Shown piece by piece: positions 46,726-56,488 of a stretch of 63,953 bases of DNA. The stretch is from NCBI GenBank assembly GCA_903862415.1, contig CAIOYD010000021.1, positions 1 through 63,953 of the forward strand. The letters are read 5' to 3'. The notes beneath the pieces are model-generated. The model had not been told where the DNA came from and made no database searches. It saw nothing but the letters and a program-made list of their open reading frames with translations. Both the position numbers and the translations under genes were made by a program. How positions within the stretch are numbered: the stretch's first letter is position 1; the number at the start of each line of letters is the position of its first letter. The DNA is from an uncultured Oxalobacteraceae bacterium. GTDB taxonomy: Bacteria; Pseudomonadota; Gammaproteobacteria; Burkholderiales; Burkholderiaceae_D.

Positions 46726-47999
46726 AACTTGGCCCATCCGGGCAAGGCGGTAAAATCGGACACCACATTCAGTGCCGATTTCAGACCATCTTCATGAAAA
46801 CCATAACCCGTCCAGGCACCGGCAAACCAGATTTTGTTTTTTCCCTGAATCGAGCCGAGTTGCTGTTGCGCCCGGATCGCCGGCTGATCAAACACCGGAT
46901 GTTCATAATCAAATTGTGCCAGCACCAATTTCTCATCCGGCATCACATGCGGATTGAGAGTGACCATGAGTGGTGTTTCAAACGGGAGATTTTGTAACGC
47001 GTTCAGCCAGTAACTGACACACACTGGCCGATGACTGTTTTGCAGCCGATTACCCAGATAATTCCATGCCGACCACACCTTGCGACGGCGCGGCATGAGA
47101 CGCAAATCGGTATGCAACACGGCAGTATTTTTTTGGTAGTGCACGGCCGACAGCAACGCTCTTTCGGTCGGATTGGCATCGGACAACATCCGTAACGTTT
47201 GCGGCGCATGGGTGGCAAAAATCACCGCATCCACCAACTCCGAACCTGTGGCAGTCGTGACTTCAACTCCGCTGCCCCAGCGCTTGACGGATTTGACCGG
47301 CGTGTTGAGGCGACAGTCAGACAGGGTGGCGGCGATTTTTTTCACATACTCACGCCCGCCACCGCTGACGGTTTGCCATTGCGGCCGGTTCTGAACCTGC
47401 AGCAGCGCATGATTGAGACAGAAACGGATAAAGCTGCTGGCCGGATACAATAAAATCGCATGTGGCGAGCTCGACCAGATGGCGGCTGCCATCGGCAATA
47501 AATAATTATCTCGGAATGTGGTGCCATAGCCTTCGGCAATGAGCAGCTCGCCCAGTGTTTCTTCACTGTTAGTCGTACGCAGCAAATAGTCCTGCGCCAG
47601 GCGGTTAAAGCGCAAAATATCGCGCAACATCAACAAAAACGTCGGCGAAAACAGATTGCCGCGTTGGGCAAAAACACTGTCCAGACTGGTGCCAGCCCAC
47701 TCAAGAGCACCGTCCTGCATCGAGACCCCAAACGACATGTCGGTCGCATGACTGGACACATCGAGTTCATTCAGGAGCGCGACCAGGTTCGGATAGGTCA
47801 GATGGTTATAGACCAGAAAGCCGGTATCGACCGGATGGGTATGACCATCGAGTGTCACCTCAACGGTATTGGTGTGCCCACCCAGATAGGAGCCGGCTTC
47901 ATACAAAATCACATCATGGGCACGCGATAACAAATAAGCACTCGCCAGCCCGGAAATACCGGCACCGATGACAGCAATACGTTGTCTTTTCTGACTCAT
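46722..47999 (-). CDS. FAD-dependent amine-oxidase-like oxidoreductase
   Basis: 425 residues from MSQKRQRIAVIGAGISGLA. A Rossmann FAD site GAGISGLASAYLL at about 13-25 with EAGSYLGGHT (ribose Glu) and a C-terminal IWFAGAWTGYGFHEDG that completes FAD binding. It belongs to the flavin amine oxidase/phytoene-desaturase-like superfamily. In clusters of this type the substrate is thought to be an acyl chain. A long upstream open extension (to 48197) overlaps the divergent regulator and has no support. First gene of the eight-gene operon. Confidence 0.92.
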   Translation of the reverse strand: MSQKRQRIAVIGAGISGLASAYLLSRAHDVILYEAGSYLGGHTNTVEVTLDGHTHPVDTGFLVYNHLTYPNLVALLNELDVSSHATDMSFGVSMQDGALEWAGTSLDSVFAQRGNLFSPTFLLMLRDILRFNRLAQDYLLRTTNSEETLGELLIAEGYGTTFRDNYLLPMAAAIWSSSPHAILLYPASSFIRFCLNHALLQVQNRPQWQTVSGGGREYVKKIAATLSDCRLNTPVKSVKRWGSGVEVTTATGSELVDAVIFATHAPQTLRMLSDANPTERALLSAVHYQKNTAVLHTDLRLMPRRRKVWSAWNYLGNRLQNSHRPVCVSYWLNALQNLPFETPLMVTLNPHVMPDEKLVLAQFDYEHPVFDQPAIRAQQQLGSIQGKNKIWFAGAWTGYGFHEDGLKSALNVVSDFTALPGWAKL

Positions 48000-48081
48000 T
48001 TGCGCTTCACATTCACTAAAAAAGATTGCATCCGACTGACCCTGTGCTAATATTACTACCAATAAAACAGAAAAGCTACTA
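48000..48081. promoter_or_regulatory. Divergent promoter region, FAD operon / tetR-phrB
   Basis: 82 AT-rich bases between divergent starts. It has a palindromic core TAATATTA at 48048-48055 with TGCTAATATTACTACC around it, and CACATTCACTAAAAAAG next to the FAD gene. This is the natural place for a TetR operator controlling both directions. Confidence 0.5.
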
Positions 48082-48717
48082 ATGAGTAACTTTAATTTAC
48101 CAATGAGTATTTTCAGCAAAATCAGCTTCAAAGACCAGGCCTTCAAACTGCGCGAAAGCGCCATTCTGGACGCCACCACCAGCATACTGGGCGACAAAGG
48201 TTATGACTTAATGACCATGGATGATGTCGCCAATGCGGTGGGTATTTCCAAACCCAGTTTATACAAACATTTCAAATCCAAAGAAGAATTAATCGGTCAG
48301 GCACTGATTCGCCTCATCGATGGTGCGATTGATTTTTTGGGACAGATAGACAAGCAACTAGACCCGGCAGAAAAGCTCATGGTGTTGCTCGAATGGGCAC
48401 TGCGGGTTCGCCTGCAGGGTGGCATGCCTTTTTTACCATCCACCAGCACCAGTGTACGCGCCATGCTGATGAAAAACCTCAGCTATATTACCCGGATTTT
48501 AAAACTCAACAGCCAGCTCGAAAAACTGGTGATCGCCGCCCAAAAAGCCGGCCAGCTTAATCCCGACCTGCCCTGTGATGTGATTCTGTTCAGCTACTAT
48601 TCGCGCACCTGTGACCCGGCGGTCGAGTATCTGAAAACCTTCAGCAAAATGAAGGACGACGCTATTATCGAGCATATGCTGCAAGTCGCTTTTGCCGGTA
48701 TCCGCCCTTTACCATGA
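48082..48717 (+). CDS. TetR-family regulator
   Basis: 211 residues. The N-terminal HTH is ILDATTSILGDKGYDLMTMD / DVANAVGISKPSLYKHFKSKEEL (about residues 28-70), and a variable ligand-binding C-terminal part follows. It overlaps the photolyase start (ATGA), so the two are translated together, and it is divergent from the eight-gene operon, 82 bases away. It very likely regulates both. In comparable clusters the regulator is more often a MerR/LitR or an ECF sigma-ChrR pair; see findings. Confidence 0.92.
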   Translation: MSNFNLPMSIFSKISFKDQAFKLRESAILDATTSILGDKGYDLMTMDDVANAVGISKPSLYKHFKSKEELIGQALIRLIDGAIDFLGQIDKQLDPAEKLMVLLEWALRVRLQGGMPFLPSTSTSVRAMLMKNLSYITRILKLNSQLEKLVIAAQKAGQLNPDLPCDVILFSYYSRTCDPAVEYLKTFSKMKDDAIIEHMLQVAFAGIRPLP

Positions 48718-50087
48718 CAGCGTTGCTGTGGTTGCGACGCGATTTACGTCTGTTTGATCAGGCGGCACTACATCATGCCCTGACCAGTGGCAAACAAGTG
48801 GTGTGCGTATTTATTTTTGACAGCACGATATTGGCGCCACTGCCGCGCCGCGACCGCCGGGTGGCCTTTATCTGGCACAGCCTGAAACAAATCAAACAAG
48901 AATTAAACCGCCACGGCAGCGACCTGATCGTGCGCCACGGCGACCCGCAACAACTCATTCCAGAACTGGCGCTGCACTATCAGGCCAGCGCGATCTACAC
49001 CAATCATGACATCGAACCCCAGGCGATACAACGCGACGGGAAAATCGCCCAGCGCCTGGCCAAGCTGGGCATCCCACTGCATGACTTCAAGGATCAGACG
49101 ATATTTGAAAAGGACGACATCCTGACCCAGAGCGGCACCATGTATCAGGTATTTACGCCCTATAAACGTGCCTGGCTGGCCAGACTTAATGAGCCGCTGC
49201 TCGCTTCCTACCCGATCCAGCCGCACCTGAATCAACTCAAACCGCTACCGATGGAAGCCATGCCTGAGCTGACCGGACTGGGCTTTGAAAACATCGACGT
49301 TGCCAACTTACAGCCCGGCATGGATGGTGGTGAAATTCTGTTCAATGATTTTTGCCAGCGCATTGAGCAATACCACCTGAGCCGTGATTTCCCTGGCATT
49401 AAAGGGGTGTCGTACTTATCCGTGCACCTGCGCTTTGGCTCAGTATCAATTCGCGAACTGGTGCGCACCGCCCTGCAGATCGGCGGCCCCGGCGCTGAAT
49501 GCTGGCTATCCGAATTGATCTGGCGCGAGTTTTATCAGCAACTGCTCTGGCATCGCCCAGAACTGGTCAGCCATACCTTCAAAACCCACTACGATGAGCT
49601 ACCCTTCCCCAATAATCGCGACTATTTTTCCGCGTGGTGCGCAGGCCATACCGGTTTCCCGATAGTCGATGCGGCCATGCGACAATTAAACCAGACGGGG
49701 TTTATGCACAACCGCCTGCGCATGATTGCGGCCAGTTTTTTAGTCAAGGATTTACTGGTCGACTGGCGCTGGGGAGAGCAGTATTTCGCCCACCACCTCA
49801 ATGATTTTGATCTGGCCTCCAACAATGGTGGCTGGCAGTGGGCAGCGTCCACTGGCTGTGATGCACAACCGTATTTTCGCATTTTCAATCCGGTCACCCA
49901 ATCGCAACGTTTCGATCCTCAGGGTGAGTTTATTCGTCGCTACTGCCCGGAGCTGGCCCATTTACCGGATAAAGCCATTCATGCCCCCTGGCTGTGCGAC
50001 ATTCACTGCCACTACCCAGCACCACTGGTTGATCACGCGCAACAACGACAGGCCGCACTGGCCTTGTTTAAACAAGGCATAGATTAA
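48714..50087 (+). CDS. phrB: DNA photolyase (CPD class I type)
   Basis: 457 residues. An N-terminal alpha/beta antenna domain (MTALLWLRRDLRLFDQAALH) and a C-terminal FAD domain with LSELIWREFYQQL, TGFMHNRLRMIAASFLVKDL, WRWGEQYFAHHLNDFDLASN and NGGWQWAASTGCDAQPYFRIFNP. It repairs cyclobutane dimers with blue light. Translationally overlapped with the TetR gene. Its company with lipid-modifying genes suggests a light/oxidative-damage regulon. A cryptochrome-like variant is possible but the motifs are those of photolyase. Confidence 0.95.
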   Translation: MTALLWLRRDLRLFDQAALHHALTSGKQVVCVFIFDSTILAPLPRRDRRVAFIWHSLKQIKQELNRHGSDLIVRHGDPQQLIPELALHYQASAIYTNHDIEPQAIQRDGKIAQRLAKLGIPLHDFKDQTIFEKDDILTQSGTMYQVFTPYKRAWLARLNEPLLASYPIQPHLNQLKPLPMEAMPELTGLGFENIDVANLQPGMDGGEILFNDFCQRIEQYHLSRDFPGIKGVSYLSVHLRFGSVSIRELVRTALQIGGPGAECWLSELIWREFYQQLLWHRPELVSHTFKTHYDELPFPNNRDYFSAWCAGHTGFPIVDAAMRQLNQTGFMHNRLRMIAASFLVKDLLVDWRWGEQYFAHHLNDFDLASNNGGWQWAASTGCDAQPYFRIFNPVTQSQRFDPQGEFIRRYCPELAHLPDKAIHAPWLCDIHCHYPAPLVDHAQQRQAALALFKQGID

Positions 50088-50183
50088 ATTCCCGCGCCAT
50101 GCCCTTCGCACGTGTCACCCACGCTGAAATGCGCTATCATCATTCATCGGCCATTTCAGGCACCTCTGCTTTCGGAGTACTTC

Positions 50184-50750
50184 ATGTCCAAAATTCCAGC
50201 CCCTCTGTTATTGGTATGTCTGCTGAGCGCATGCAGCACCTCGCATTCTCCTTCAATGGCCGCACCAGCGAGCACTCAGGATCGTTTAGGTAAAGCCATC
50301 GTTTCACCCTTAAACGATTTTAATTTGATGCGAGACGAGATCCCGCCGGTCATCACCGCAGCGCTGAAAAATCCCTACCAGATCCCGGCCGCACTCGATT
50401 GCAGCACGCTTGCTGAACAGATCACCGAACTCAACAATGCGCTCGGTGCCGATCTCGACGCCATCCACACCAAAGATGAAAAATCCTATACTGAAAAAGG
50501 CGGGGTTTTTGTCCAGGATGAAGCCATCGGCTCGGTCGAACGCACTATCAACGGCGCCATCCCATTCCGCAGCTGGATCAGAAAATTTACCGGCGCTGAA
50601 AAACATTCCAAAGAAATGGCCACAGCCATCGCCGCCGGCATCGTGCGGCGTGCTTTTTTAAAAGGTATCGGTCAGGAACATGGCTGCCAACCACCGGCGG
50701 CCCCCATCCCACCAGTGCCTGAAGAAACCCCTGCCATTTCAAAACAATAA
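50184..50750 (+). CDS. Conserved lipoprotein of unknown function
   Basis: 188 residues from MSKIPAPLLLVCLLSACST (GGAG seven bases upstream; LLSAC lipobox). A longer start at 50112 would spoil the signal. The mature part contains SPLNDFNLMRDEIPPVITAALKNPY, CSTLAEQITELNNALGADLD and TEKGGVFVQDEAIGSVERTINGAIPFRSWIRKFTGAEKHSKE, then a hydrophobic-basic IAAGIVRRAFLKG and a Pro-rich tail. It resembles a lipoprotein found beside varied genes in proteobacteria, but I know no function. Confidence 0.8.
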   Translation: MSKIPAPLLLVCLLSACSTSHSPSMAAPASTQDRLGKAIVSPLNDFNLMRDEIPPVITAALKNPYQIPAALDCSTLAEQITELNNALGADLDAIHTKDEKSYTEKGGVFVQDEAIGSVERTINGAIPFRSWIRKFTGAEKHSKEMATAIAAGIVRRAFLKGIGQEHGCQPPAAPIPPVPEETPAISKQ

Positions 50751-50786
50751 CGCATTAGCAGCGTAAGAAACCACTGGAACCTGCGT

Positions 50787-52853
50787 TCATTTTTTGGTCA
50801 TAACCGGGCCTTCAATCTGTTCGATAGCCACCCTGCCTTCACGGATCGCTTTTTCCAAATCACCTGCGAGCAACACATCCAGCTCTGCGCCCGACATCGC
50901 CATCGCCTTAATGCCAATGGCCCGATTGCGTCCGCGGGTTTTGGCCATATACAAAGCCGAATCGGCCAGATGAAGTGATTTTTCCCAATTGGCATCAATC
51001 TCACCGTCCGCTCCCGGTGGCAATGCAATAAAACCAGCTGAAATCGTTACCTGTACGCTTTGCTCATCCAATGCTATAGACGTTGATCCCACCATGGTCA
51101 AAATTCGTTCAATTACCTGGGTAAAATTTTCTATCGACGTGTGGTTCAAAAAAACCAAAAACTCTTCCCCACCCCAGCGCATAAGCATATCCTGCTCGCG
51201 CATCACCAGCGACAGACGCTGACTAATTTCCTTGAGCACAATGTCGCCGCCTGCATGGCCATAGGTATCATTGACCAACTTGAAGTAATCGATATCAAGA
51301 ATAATTAGCGCATGCGGTAAAAACACGCCTGCTTCCCGACTGCGCCGGTCTTTCATGCGGGTGCGGAATTGCATCACATCATGAAACGCACGCCGGTTGA
51401 GCAAACCCGTCAAGGGATCGCGATGGGTTTTATTTTCCAACTGGATATTTTCCTCCTGCAAGGCGTGATTAACCTCCCGGATCTGGCGGTAACGATTAAA
51501 AATAAACACCGACAGCGCTGCCGCAATCACGGATGCCAGAATAAACGCCAGTTGTTGCAAACTCTTATTGGCACTTTCGATGCTCAGGCGCCGATTTTTT
51601 TGCTCCAGCAACTCAAGCTGTTTTTCGCCCTCCTTAGCATCAAACCTGGCCTTGATTTCAGCCACTGCTCGGTCACGGTCGATGCTAAACAATTCCAGCG
51701 ATAACTTGCGCTGCTCACTGATGGTCTCAAATGCCTGCTTATACAAACCTGATTTTTCATACGCCAGGGCCAACTGCCCCAATACCGCCTCAAGCTCAGG
51801 GCGGGCATCCGCATTCCGCATAAATTCAATACCCAGTGCAACTTCACTGACACCAAACCGGTTGAATCCCAGTCCCATATGGCACAAACCGGAATTAATA
51901 TTGGCTGCCGCCATGATTTCTTTATCACCACGCTCCCGCGCCAACGCATGCGTCTGATTGGCATACCGCACGCACTGCACATACTGTTGCTGCGTAAACG
52001 CCATATCAGAGAGGTTGTTAAGAGCAACCATTTCGCCCTTTTTATCGGCAATTTTACGTGCCATTTCCAACGCACTGAGATACGACTTGCCAGCCGCAGG
52101 TATATTACCCAGGTCTGCGAAAATAGTGCCGCGATTGATTTCCAGCTTCACCAGCAAGTTATTGGCATGCAATGTGTCTGCAATTTTCGTCGCTTTATCA
52201 AAGTACTCCATGGCCAATTGCGGATTTTTCAAACCCTGATACAAGGTACCCAGCATATTGAACGTAGTCGCACGTTGAAATTCTTCTGACACCGAATACC
52301 CTTGCGCATTCTCCAGCGAGACCAGTAAATAATTCAGTGCTGCCTTGGAATCACCAAGATCCTGACAAATATAACCAGCCACGGCATTCACCAGACTTGT
52401 CACTGCAGGCACATGTAATTGATCCGCCAGCACCAGAGCTTGTCCGATCAGAACGCGCGCCTGATCTGCCTTACCATCCATCTGATACAGAGCCGCCTGA
52501 AAATTAAGCACCAAAACTTTTGCCTGCAGATCGGTTTTCGCCAGCACCGCCAAGATGGCATTAAAATGACGCGCCTCGTCATATTTCTGGTTACGGAGAT
52601 CCATATCCACCAACCCGGCCAGAACCGCACGTTTGTTTTCCAGCGAAATGGTGACAGTTTCACGTTTATACAGCAGGTTCAGACGGACAATCGCCGCCGG
52701 CAGATCGGTAACGGACGAATCCAGAATATGGTTAATTTCGGCATACAAAGCCGCGTTTTGAATGGTCTCATCAGCGGCATGGGCAGAGCCGCCAAGCCAC
52801 AGCAGGCTGAGCAAAACAAGGCAGGAGTATCTGTGCAAAGTCGCTGATATCAT
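50787..52853 (-). CDS. TPR diguanylate cyclase, first of a tandem pair
   Basis: 688 residues. Signal peptide at 1-26 (LVLLSLLWLGGSAHA), a TPR-like periplasmic domain (about 30-420), a coiled coil (LELLEQKNRRLSIESANKSLQ), one transmembrane segment (about 433-450, LAFILASVIAAALSVFIF) and a C-terminal GGDEF domain. The active site is RWGGEEF with an REQD I-site six residues before it (RxxD), so product inhibition is expected. It should make c-di-GMP in response to a periplasmic signal. 90 bases downstream of a close paralogue at 52944; the two share order, motifs and the tail IREG-V-I-QIEGPV. Confidence 0.93.
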   Translation of the reverse strand: MISATLHRYSCLVLLSLLWLGGSAHAADETIQNAALYAEINHILDSSVTDLPAAIVRLNLLYKRETVTISLENKRAVLAGLVDMDLRNQKYDEARHFNAILAVLAKTDLQAKVLVLNFQAALYQMDGKADQARVLIGQALVLADQLHVPAVTSLVNAVAGYICQDLGDSKAALNYLLVSLENAQGYSVSEEFQRATTFNMLGTLYQGLKNPQLAMEYFDKATKIADTLHANNLLVKLEINRGTIFADLGNIPAAGKSYLSALEMARKIADKKGEMVALNNLSDMAFTQQQYVQCVRYANQTHALARERGDKEIMAAANINSGLCHMGLGFNRFGVSEVALGIEFMRNADARPELEAVLGQLALAYEKSGLYKQAFETISEQRKLSLELFSIDRDRAVAEIKARFDAKEGEKQLELLEQKNRRLSIESANKSLQQLAFILASVIAAALSVFIFNRYRQIREVNHALQEENIQLENKTHRDPLTGLLNRRAFHDVMQFRTRMKDRRSREAGVFLPHALIILDIDYFKLVNDTYGHAGGDIVLKEISQRLSLVMREQDMLMRWGGEEFLVFLNHTSIENFTQVIERILTMVGSTSIALDEQSVQVTISAGFIALPPGADGEIDANWEKSLHLADSALYMAKTRGRNRAIGIKAMAMSGAELDVLLAGDLEKAIREGRVAIEQIEGPVMTKK

Positions 52854-52943
52854 GACTCAGAATCCCGGCAACACCATTTTTCTCATGCATTCGATCTTTG
52901 CTGCAATTCAAAGCAAAGTGCCATTAACTTTTTTATAGACTGC

Positions 52944-55028
52944 CTAAAACTCGGTCACCGTTTCATGTTGCACCGGACCTTCTATCTGCTGGATGCTGAC
53001 CTTACCTTCGCGGATCGATTTTTCCAAATCACCCTGCAGCAATTGATCCAGATCTTCCTTGGGAATTTCGATAGTTTTAATGCCGATAGCCCGATTACGT
53101 CCACGAGTTTTGGCCATATACAAGGCCGAATCAGCCAGATGCAATGATTTTTCCCAGTTGGCATCAATTTCACTTTCCACACCCGGAAGCAGAGAAATAT
53201 ATCCGGCTGAAATCGTTACCTGCAACTGATGTTGTTCCAACTCAATCGGCCTGGCACCAACGGTGATCAAAATCCGTTCCACTACCCGGGTTAAATTGTC
53301 GGGTGGAATATGATTTAAAAAAATCAGAAACTCTTCACCTCCCCAGCGCATAAGCATATCCTGCTCGCGCATCACATGACTCAGGCGCCGGCTGATTTCA
53401 ACCAATACCACATCCCCGCCAGCATGGCCATAATTGTCATTAACCAGTTTAAAGTGATCAATATCAAGAATAATGAGTGCATGCGGTGGCATTGCGGCCG
53501 CATCCGGATTACGCCGCTCGATCATTTGGGTGCGGAATTTCATCATGTCATGAAAAGCACGCCGGTTAAGCAAACCGGTCAATGGATCGCGGCTCGACTG
53601 ATGCTCCAGCTTGACATTCGCTTCCTGTAAATTACGGTTGGTTTCCCGGACCTTGCGATACAGATAAAAAATCGTTACTGCAATTGCTGCCGCAATTAAC
53701 GCGGCCAGAATAAACACCACCCGCTGCAAACTTTTGTTTTTTATTTCAATACTTTGAACCTGATTTTTTTGCTCGAGTAATTCAATTTGTTTTTCCTGTT
53801 CTTTGGCATCGAACTTGGCTTTCATTTCTGCCACCGAACGGTCGCGGTCGTCGCGGAACAATTCCATCGACAGCGAACGCTGCTCTTCCATGGCCCTGTA
53901 AGCTTCTTTGTATAATCCAGCCTTTTCATACACCGACGCCAGCTGCCCCATCACTTGCTCAATATCCGGACGCGCATTAAAACTGCGTAAATAAGCCAAT
54001 CCCAGGGCAACCTCGTTCGCACCCTGCTGGAAAGAACCCAAACCAATATGACACAAACCCATATTAATATCGGCACTGGCGATCAGCGGTTTATTGTCGC
54101 TCCGGCTCGCCAGCGCAAAGGTCTCATTGGCATACTGAACGCATTTAGAATACTGTTTTTGGCTGAACGCCACATCGGCAATATTATTGACCGCAATAAT
54201 TTCGAGACCTTTATCAGAAATTGTCCGCGCCATCTCCAGTGCTTTCTGATAGGATTTACTGGCCTCTGGCAGATTATTTTTATCTGAATACACATTGCCA
54301 CGATTAATTTCCAGCTTCGCCAACATGTTTTTGGCATTCAGGCTTTCGGCGATTTTAGTGGCTTTTTCGATATACTCAAGTCCCATATCCGGATCTTTCA
54401 AATCCAGATACAGCGTACAAATGGCATTGAGTGTCGTCGCGCGACGTAAATTGGCAAAGACGGAATCACCTTCGATGGCATCCAGCGAAGCCAGCAAATG
54501 CTTCAGGGCGGCTTTGAAATTACCCTGTTCCTGATACACAAACCCGGCTTCGGTATTCACCTGGCTCGTCACCACCTTAACCTGGACTTTATCGGCCAGC
54601 ACCAGCGCATGTTCAATCACTTCACGCGCCTCAAGCAATTTGCCCTGATTGCGCAACAAACCGGCCTGATAATCCAACGCCATCGCCGTAGCCCAGACAT
54701 CCTTATTTTTATTGCCCAGATCAGCGAGTTCGGTATTGAATTTGGTTGCACTATCAACTTGCTGACTGCGGATGTACAAATCCACCAAGGCAATTAAAAT
54801 ATCGCGCCTTTCTGCCAGCGAAGTGTGGGCGGCTTCATTATGATAGAGCGCACTCAATTCAGTGATGGCGGCAGACAAATCCGTCACCGACAAATCTTGA
54901 ACATGGCTGATTTCAGTATGAGTAGAATCAATCTTAGTCAGTACGTCAGACGCTGTCGCTGACATACTCAGCCAACACAGGCAGGCAATACCAACTAAAA
55001 AAAATCTTTCCAAAAAATTGGGCATCAT
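52944..55028 (-). CDS. TPR diguanylate cyclase, second of a tandem pair
   Basis: 694 residues from the ATG at 55028 (CCAGGAATTC upstream); a GTG at 55049 is possible. Organisation as in the preceding paralogue: hydrophobic signal (FLERFFLVGIACLCWLS), TPR-like periplasmic part, coiled coil (IELLEQKNQVQSIEIKNKSL), transmembrane segment (VVFILAALIAAAIAVTIFYL), then GGDEF with RWGGEEF and an REQD I-site. Both copies look catalytically intact. Divergence is spread along the chain, strongest in the periplasmic part, which fits a duplication that specialised its input signal. Confidence 0.93.
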   Translation of the reverse strand: MMPNFLERFFLVGIACLCWLSMSATASDVLTKIDSTHTEISHVQDLSVTDLSAAITELSALYHNEAAHTSLAERRDILIALVDLYIRSQQVDSATKFNTELADLGNKNKDVWATAMALDYQAGLLRNQGKLLEAREVIEHALVLADKVQVKVVTSQVNTEAGFVYQEQGNFKAALKHLLASLDAIEGDSVFANLRRATTLNAICTLYLDLKDPDMGLEYIEKATKIAESLNAKNMLAKLEINRGNVYSDKNNLPEASKSYQKALEMARTISDKGLEIIAVNNIADVAFSQKQYSKCVQYANETFALASRSDNKPLIASADINMGLCHIGLGSFQQGANEVALGLAYLRSFNARPDIEQVMGQLASVYEKAGLYKEAYRAMEEQRSLSMELFRDDRDRSVAEMKAKFDAKEQEKQIELLEQKNQVQSIEIKNKSLQRVVFILAALIAAAIAVTIFYLYRKVRETNRNLQEANVKLEHQSSRDPLTGLLNRRAFHDMMKFRTQMIERRNPDAAAMPPHALIILDIDHFKLVNDNYGHAGGDVVLVEISRRLSHVMREQDMLMRWGGEEFLIFLNHIPPDNLTRVVERILITVGARPIELEQHQLQVTISAGYISLLPGVESEIDANWEKSLHLADSALYMAKTRGRNRAIGIKTIEIPKEDLDQLLQGDLEKSIREGKVSIQQIEGPVQHETVTEF

Positions 55029-55495
55029 CCGGCGAATTCCTGGTAACACATCGATTCAACATTTATCTATGCTTTACTGCAACCATTATCCGCGGTGACA
55101 TTTGCACCGATGACCTTTGTCGTAAATTATTGCATTAAATGAACGTAGTCAATAGAGATATGAGAATAATTTAGGCAATTAAATGCAGAAAAGCAACTGT
55201 TTTTTGCACCAACATGCATGTCACTTTACCGTAAAAACACCTACGTCGACACCGCCAATAAGCGAAACAGGCTACTTAATTCTAGCTAATAAGCCCTGTT
55301 TATCAAGATAAATCCATACAGACGCATGAATCACGCCCTTGATTACTAAAAAACCATTTTAAAATGGGACGTTGAAGCACTTAAGCTACCAATTAAGCGC
55401 AAGACAAACACAACAAAAAAATCAAGGCAAATTGAATGTAGCTGTTTTCCACTCAATTTGCCTGTGTATTACTGCCGCGTTGAATGTTGAATAAA
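55029..55495. other. 467-base intergenic region
   Basis: AT-rich region upstream of the second TPR cyclase, and downstream of the 330-aa gene. No gene seen. It must hold the cyclase promoter. I found no dispersed repeat copy and no strong hairpin. Confidence 0.5.
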
Positions 55496-56488
55496 TCACC
55501 AGGACAACTCATCTGGCACCGGCTCATTTTGTAGTTCCGGCTCCTGGTAAAAGCCCACCAATCGGTTCGCAAATTCTTTTTCCAGCCTTTGCGAGTCATG
55601 GAATAGCGTCTCCAAATTGTATTGGTGTAACTTTTCATGATGGGCCACCGTGACATTCTCCCCCTGACATCCCACAATCACACACGCATCTTCATTCCCC
55701 TGAGCATTCAAAAACAGGGCGATCAATGGACTTCCTTTGCTCAGCAAATTAACGATGCATTTTTTATAATTTTCGAATTGATCATACCGATAGAAATTCG
55801 GACTGGGCAAACCAATGTGGGCAGCATTGGCTTTAAAAGTATTTTCATCAGATAGCGCTTTTTCCAAATCTGTTTGGGAGTCAGGAGCAACTAAATCTTC
55901 ATCGGGAAAATAACCCTTCAGATCATCAAACTCAAAGATATGAGCAACCGTCAACAGTGCTGCAGTCATGTAATTATTTGCCACCTGATGGCAAATATGC
56001 GACTCTAAAATCCCAGCACCATCAGGACGCGCCACATCAATATGCGGCATTCTTTCTGCGTCTTTCCGCACTTTATTTTCAGACCACTCCAGCAACGCAC
56101 ATATCTTGCCTCTGGCGCGCTCATTGGAATACAGGGAATACCTGGACACCGTTTTAAAGCCGGCCGCATCCAAACAAGTTTTGAGATCTGGATCTGCCTC
56201 ATTTAATACCTCATGGAAACGCTCAAGTAAATCCCGAAATTCCGCATCGGAAAAATCAGCAATATTTTTTTTTGCCACTTCGGCTGAAAACTGGATCCAT
56301 TTAGTCAATTCCTGATGTAATTTTTGGTAATGCGGCGCAACCGCGGAGTCATTTGTGAGCCGATCCAAATACCTTTGCTTGAGACCTGCCGGGCAGGGAA
56401 TTTCTCGTTGCACCTGATTGGCAGCATTAACAGAATTTCTACGGGAGGGGGAGGGGGATGGGAATGGGGAACCGAGCGGGGTTAACAT
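55496..56488 (-). CDS. Unknown protein, paralogue A of a tandem pair
   Basis: 330 residues from MLTPLGSP; GAAGGAGTTGTTT precedes the ATG. I do not recognise the family. No signal or membrane segment. After a Ser-Pro N-terminus (PFPSPSPSRR) are blocks shared with the next gene: (A)GF-x-x-VSRYSLYS-ERARGK-x-CALLEWSE (about residues 110-138), HQVA (about 165), a Leu/Ala-rich segment (AALLTVAHIFEFDDL), GLPSPNFYRYD, SPLIALFLN and VTVAHHEKLHQYNLETLFHDS (about 275-297). The conserved Cys, His and later His could mark a papain-like or other hydrolase, which is only speculation. The two genes are 202 bases apart and look like an old duplication. Confidence 0.75.
   Translation of the reverse strand: MLTPLGSPFPSPSPSRRNSVNAANQVQREIPCPAGLKQRYLDRLTNDSAVAPHYQKLHQELTKWIQFSAEVAKKNIADFSDAEFRDLLERFHEVLNEADPDLKTCLDAAGFKTVSRYSLYSNERARGKICALLEWSENKVRKDAERMPHIDVARPDGAGILESHICHQVANNYMTAALLTVAHIFEFDDLKGYFPDEDLVAPDSQTDLEKALSDENTFKANAAHIGLPSPNFYRYDQFENYKKCIVNLLSKGSPLIALFLNAQGNEDACVIVGCQGENVTVAHHEKLHQYNLETLFHDSQRLEKEFANRLVGFYQEPELQNEPVPDELSW

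Noticed and set aside
46722-48197. Long N-terminal extension of the FAD oxidoreductase
   Set aside because: The extra 66 residues lie in the divergent promoter and antisense to tetR; the GxGxxG motif needs only the start at 47999.
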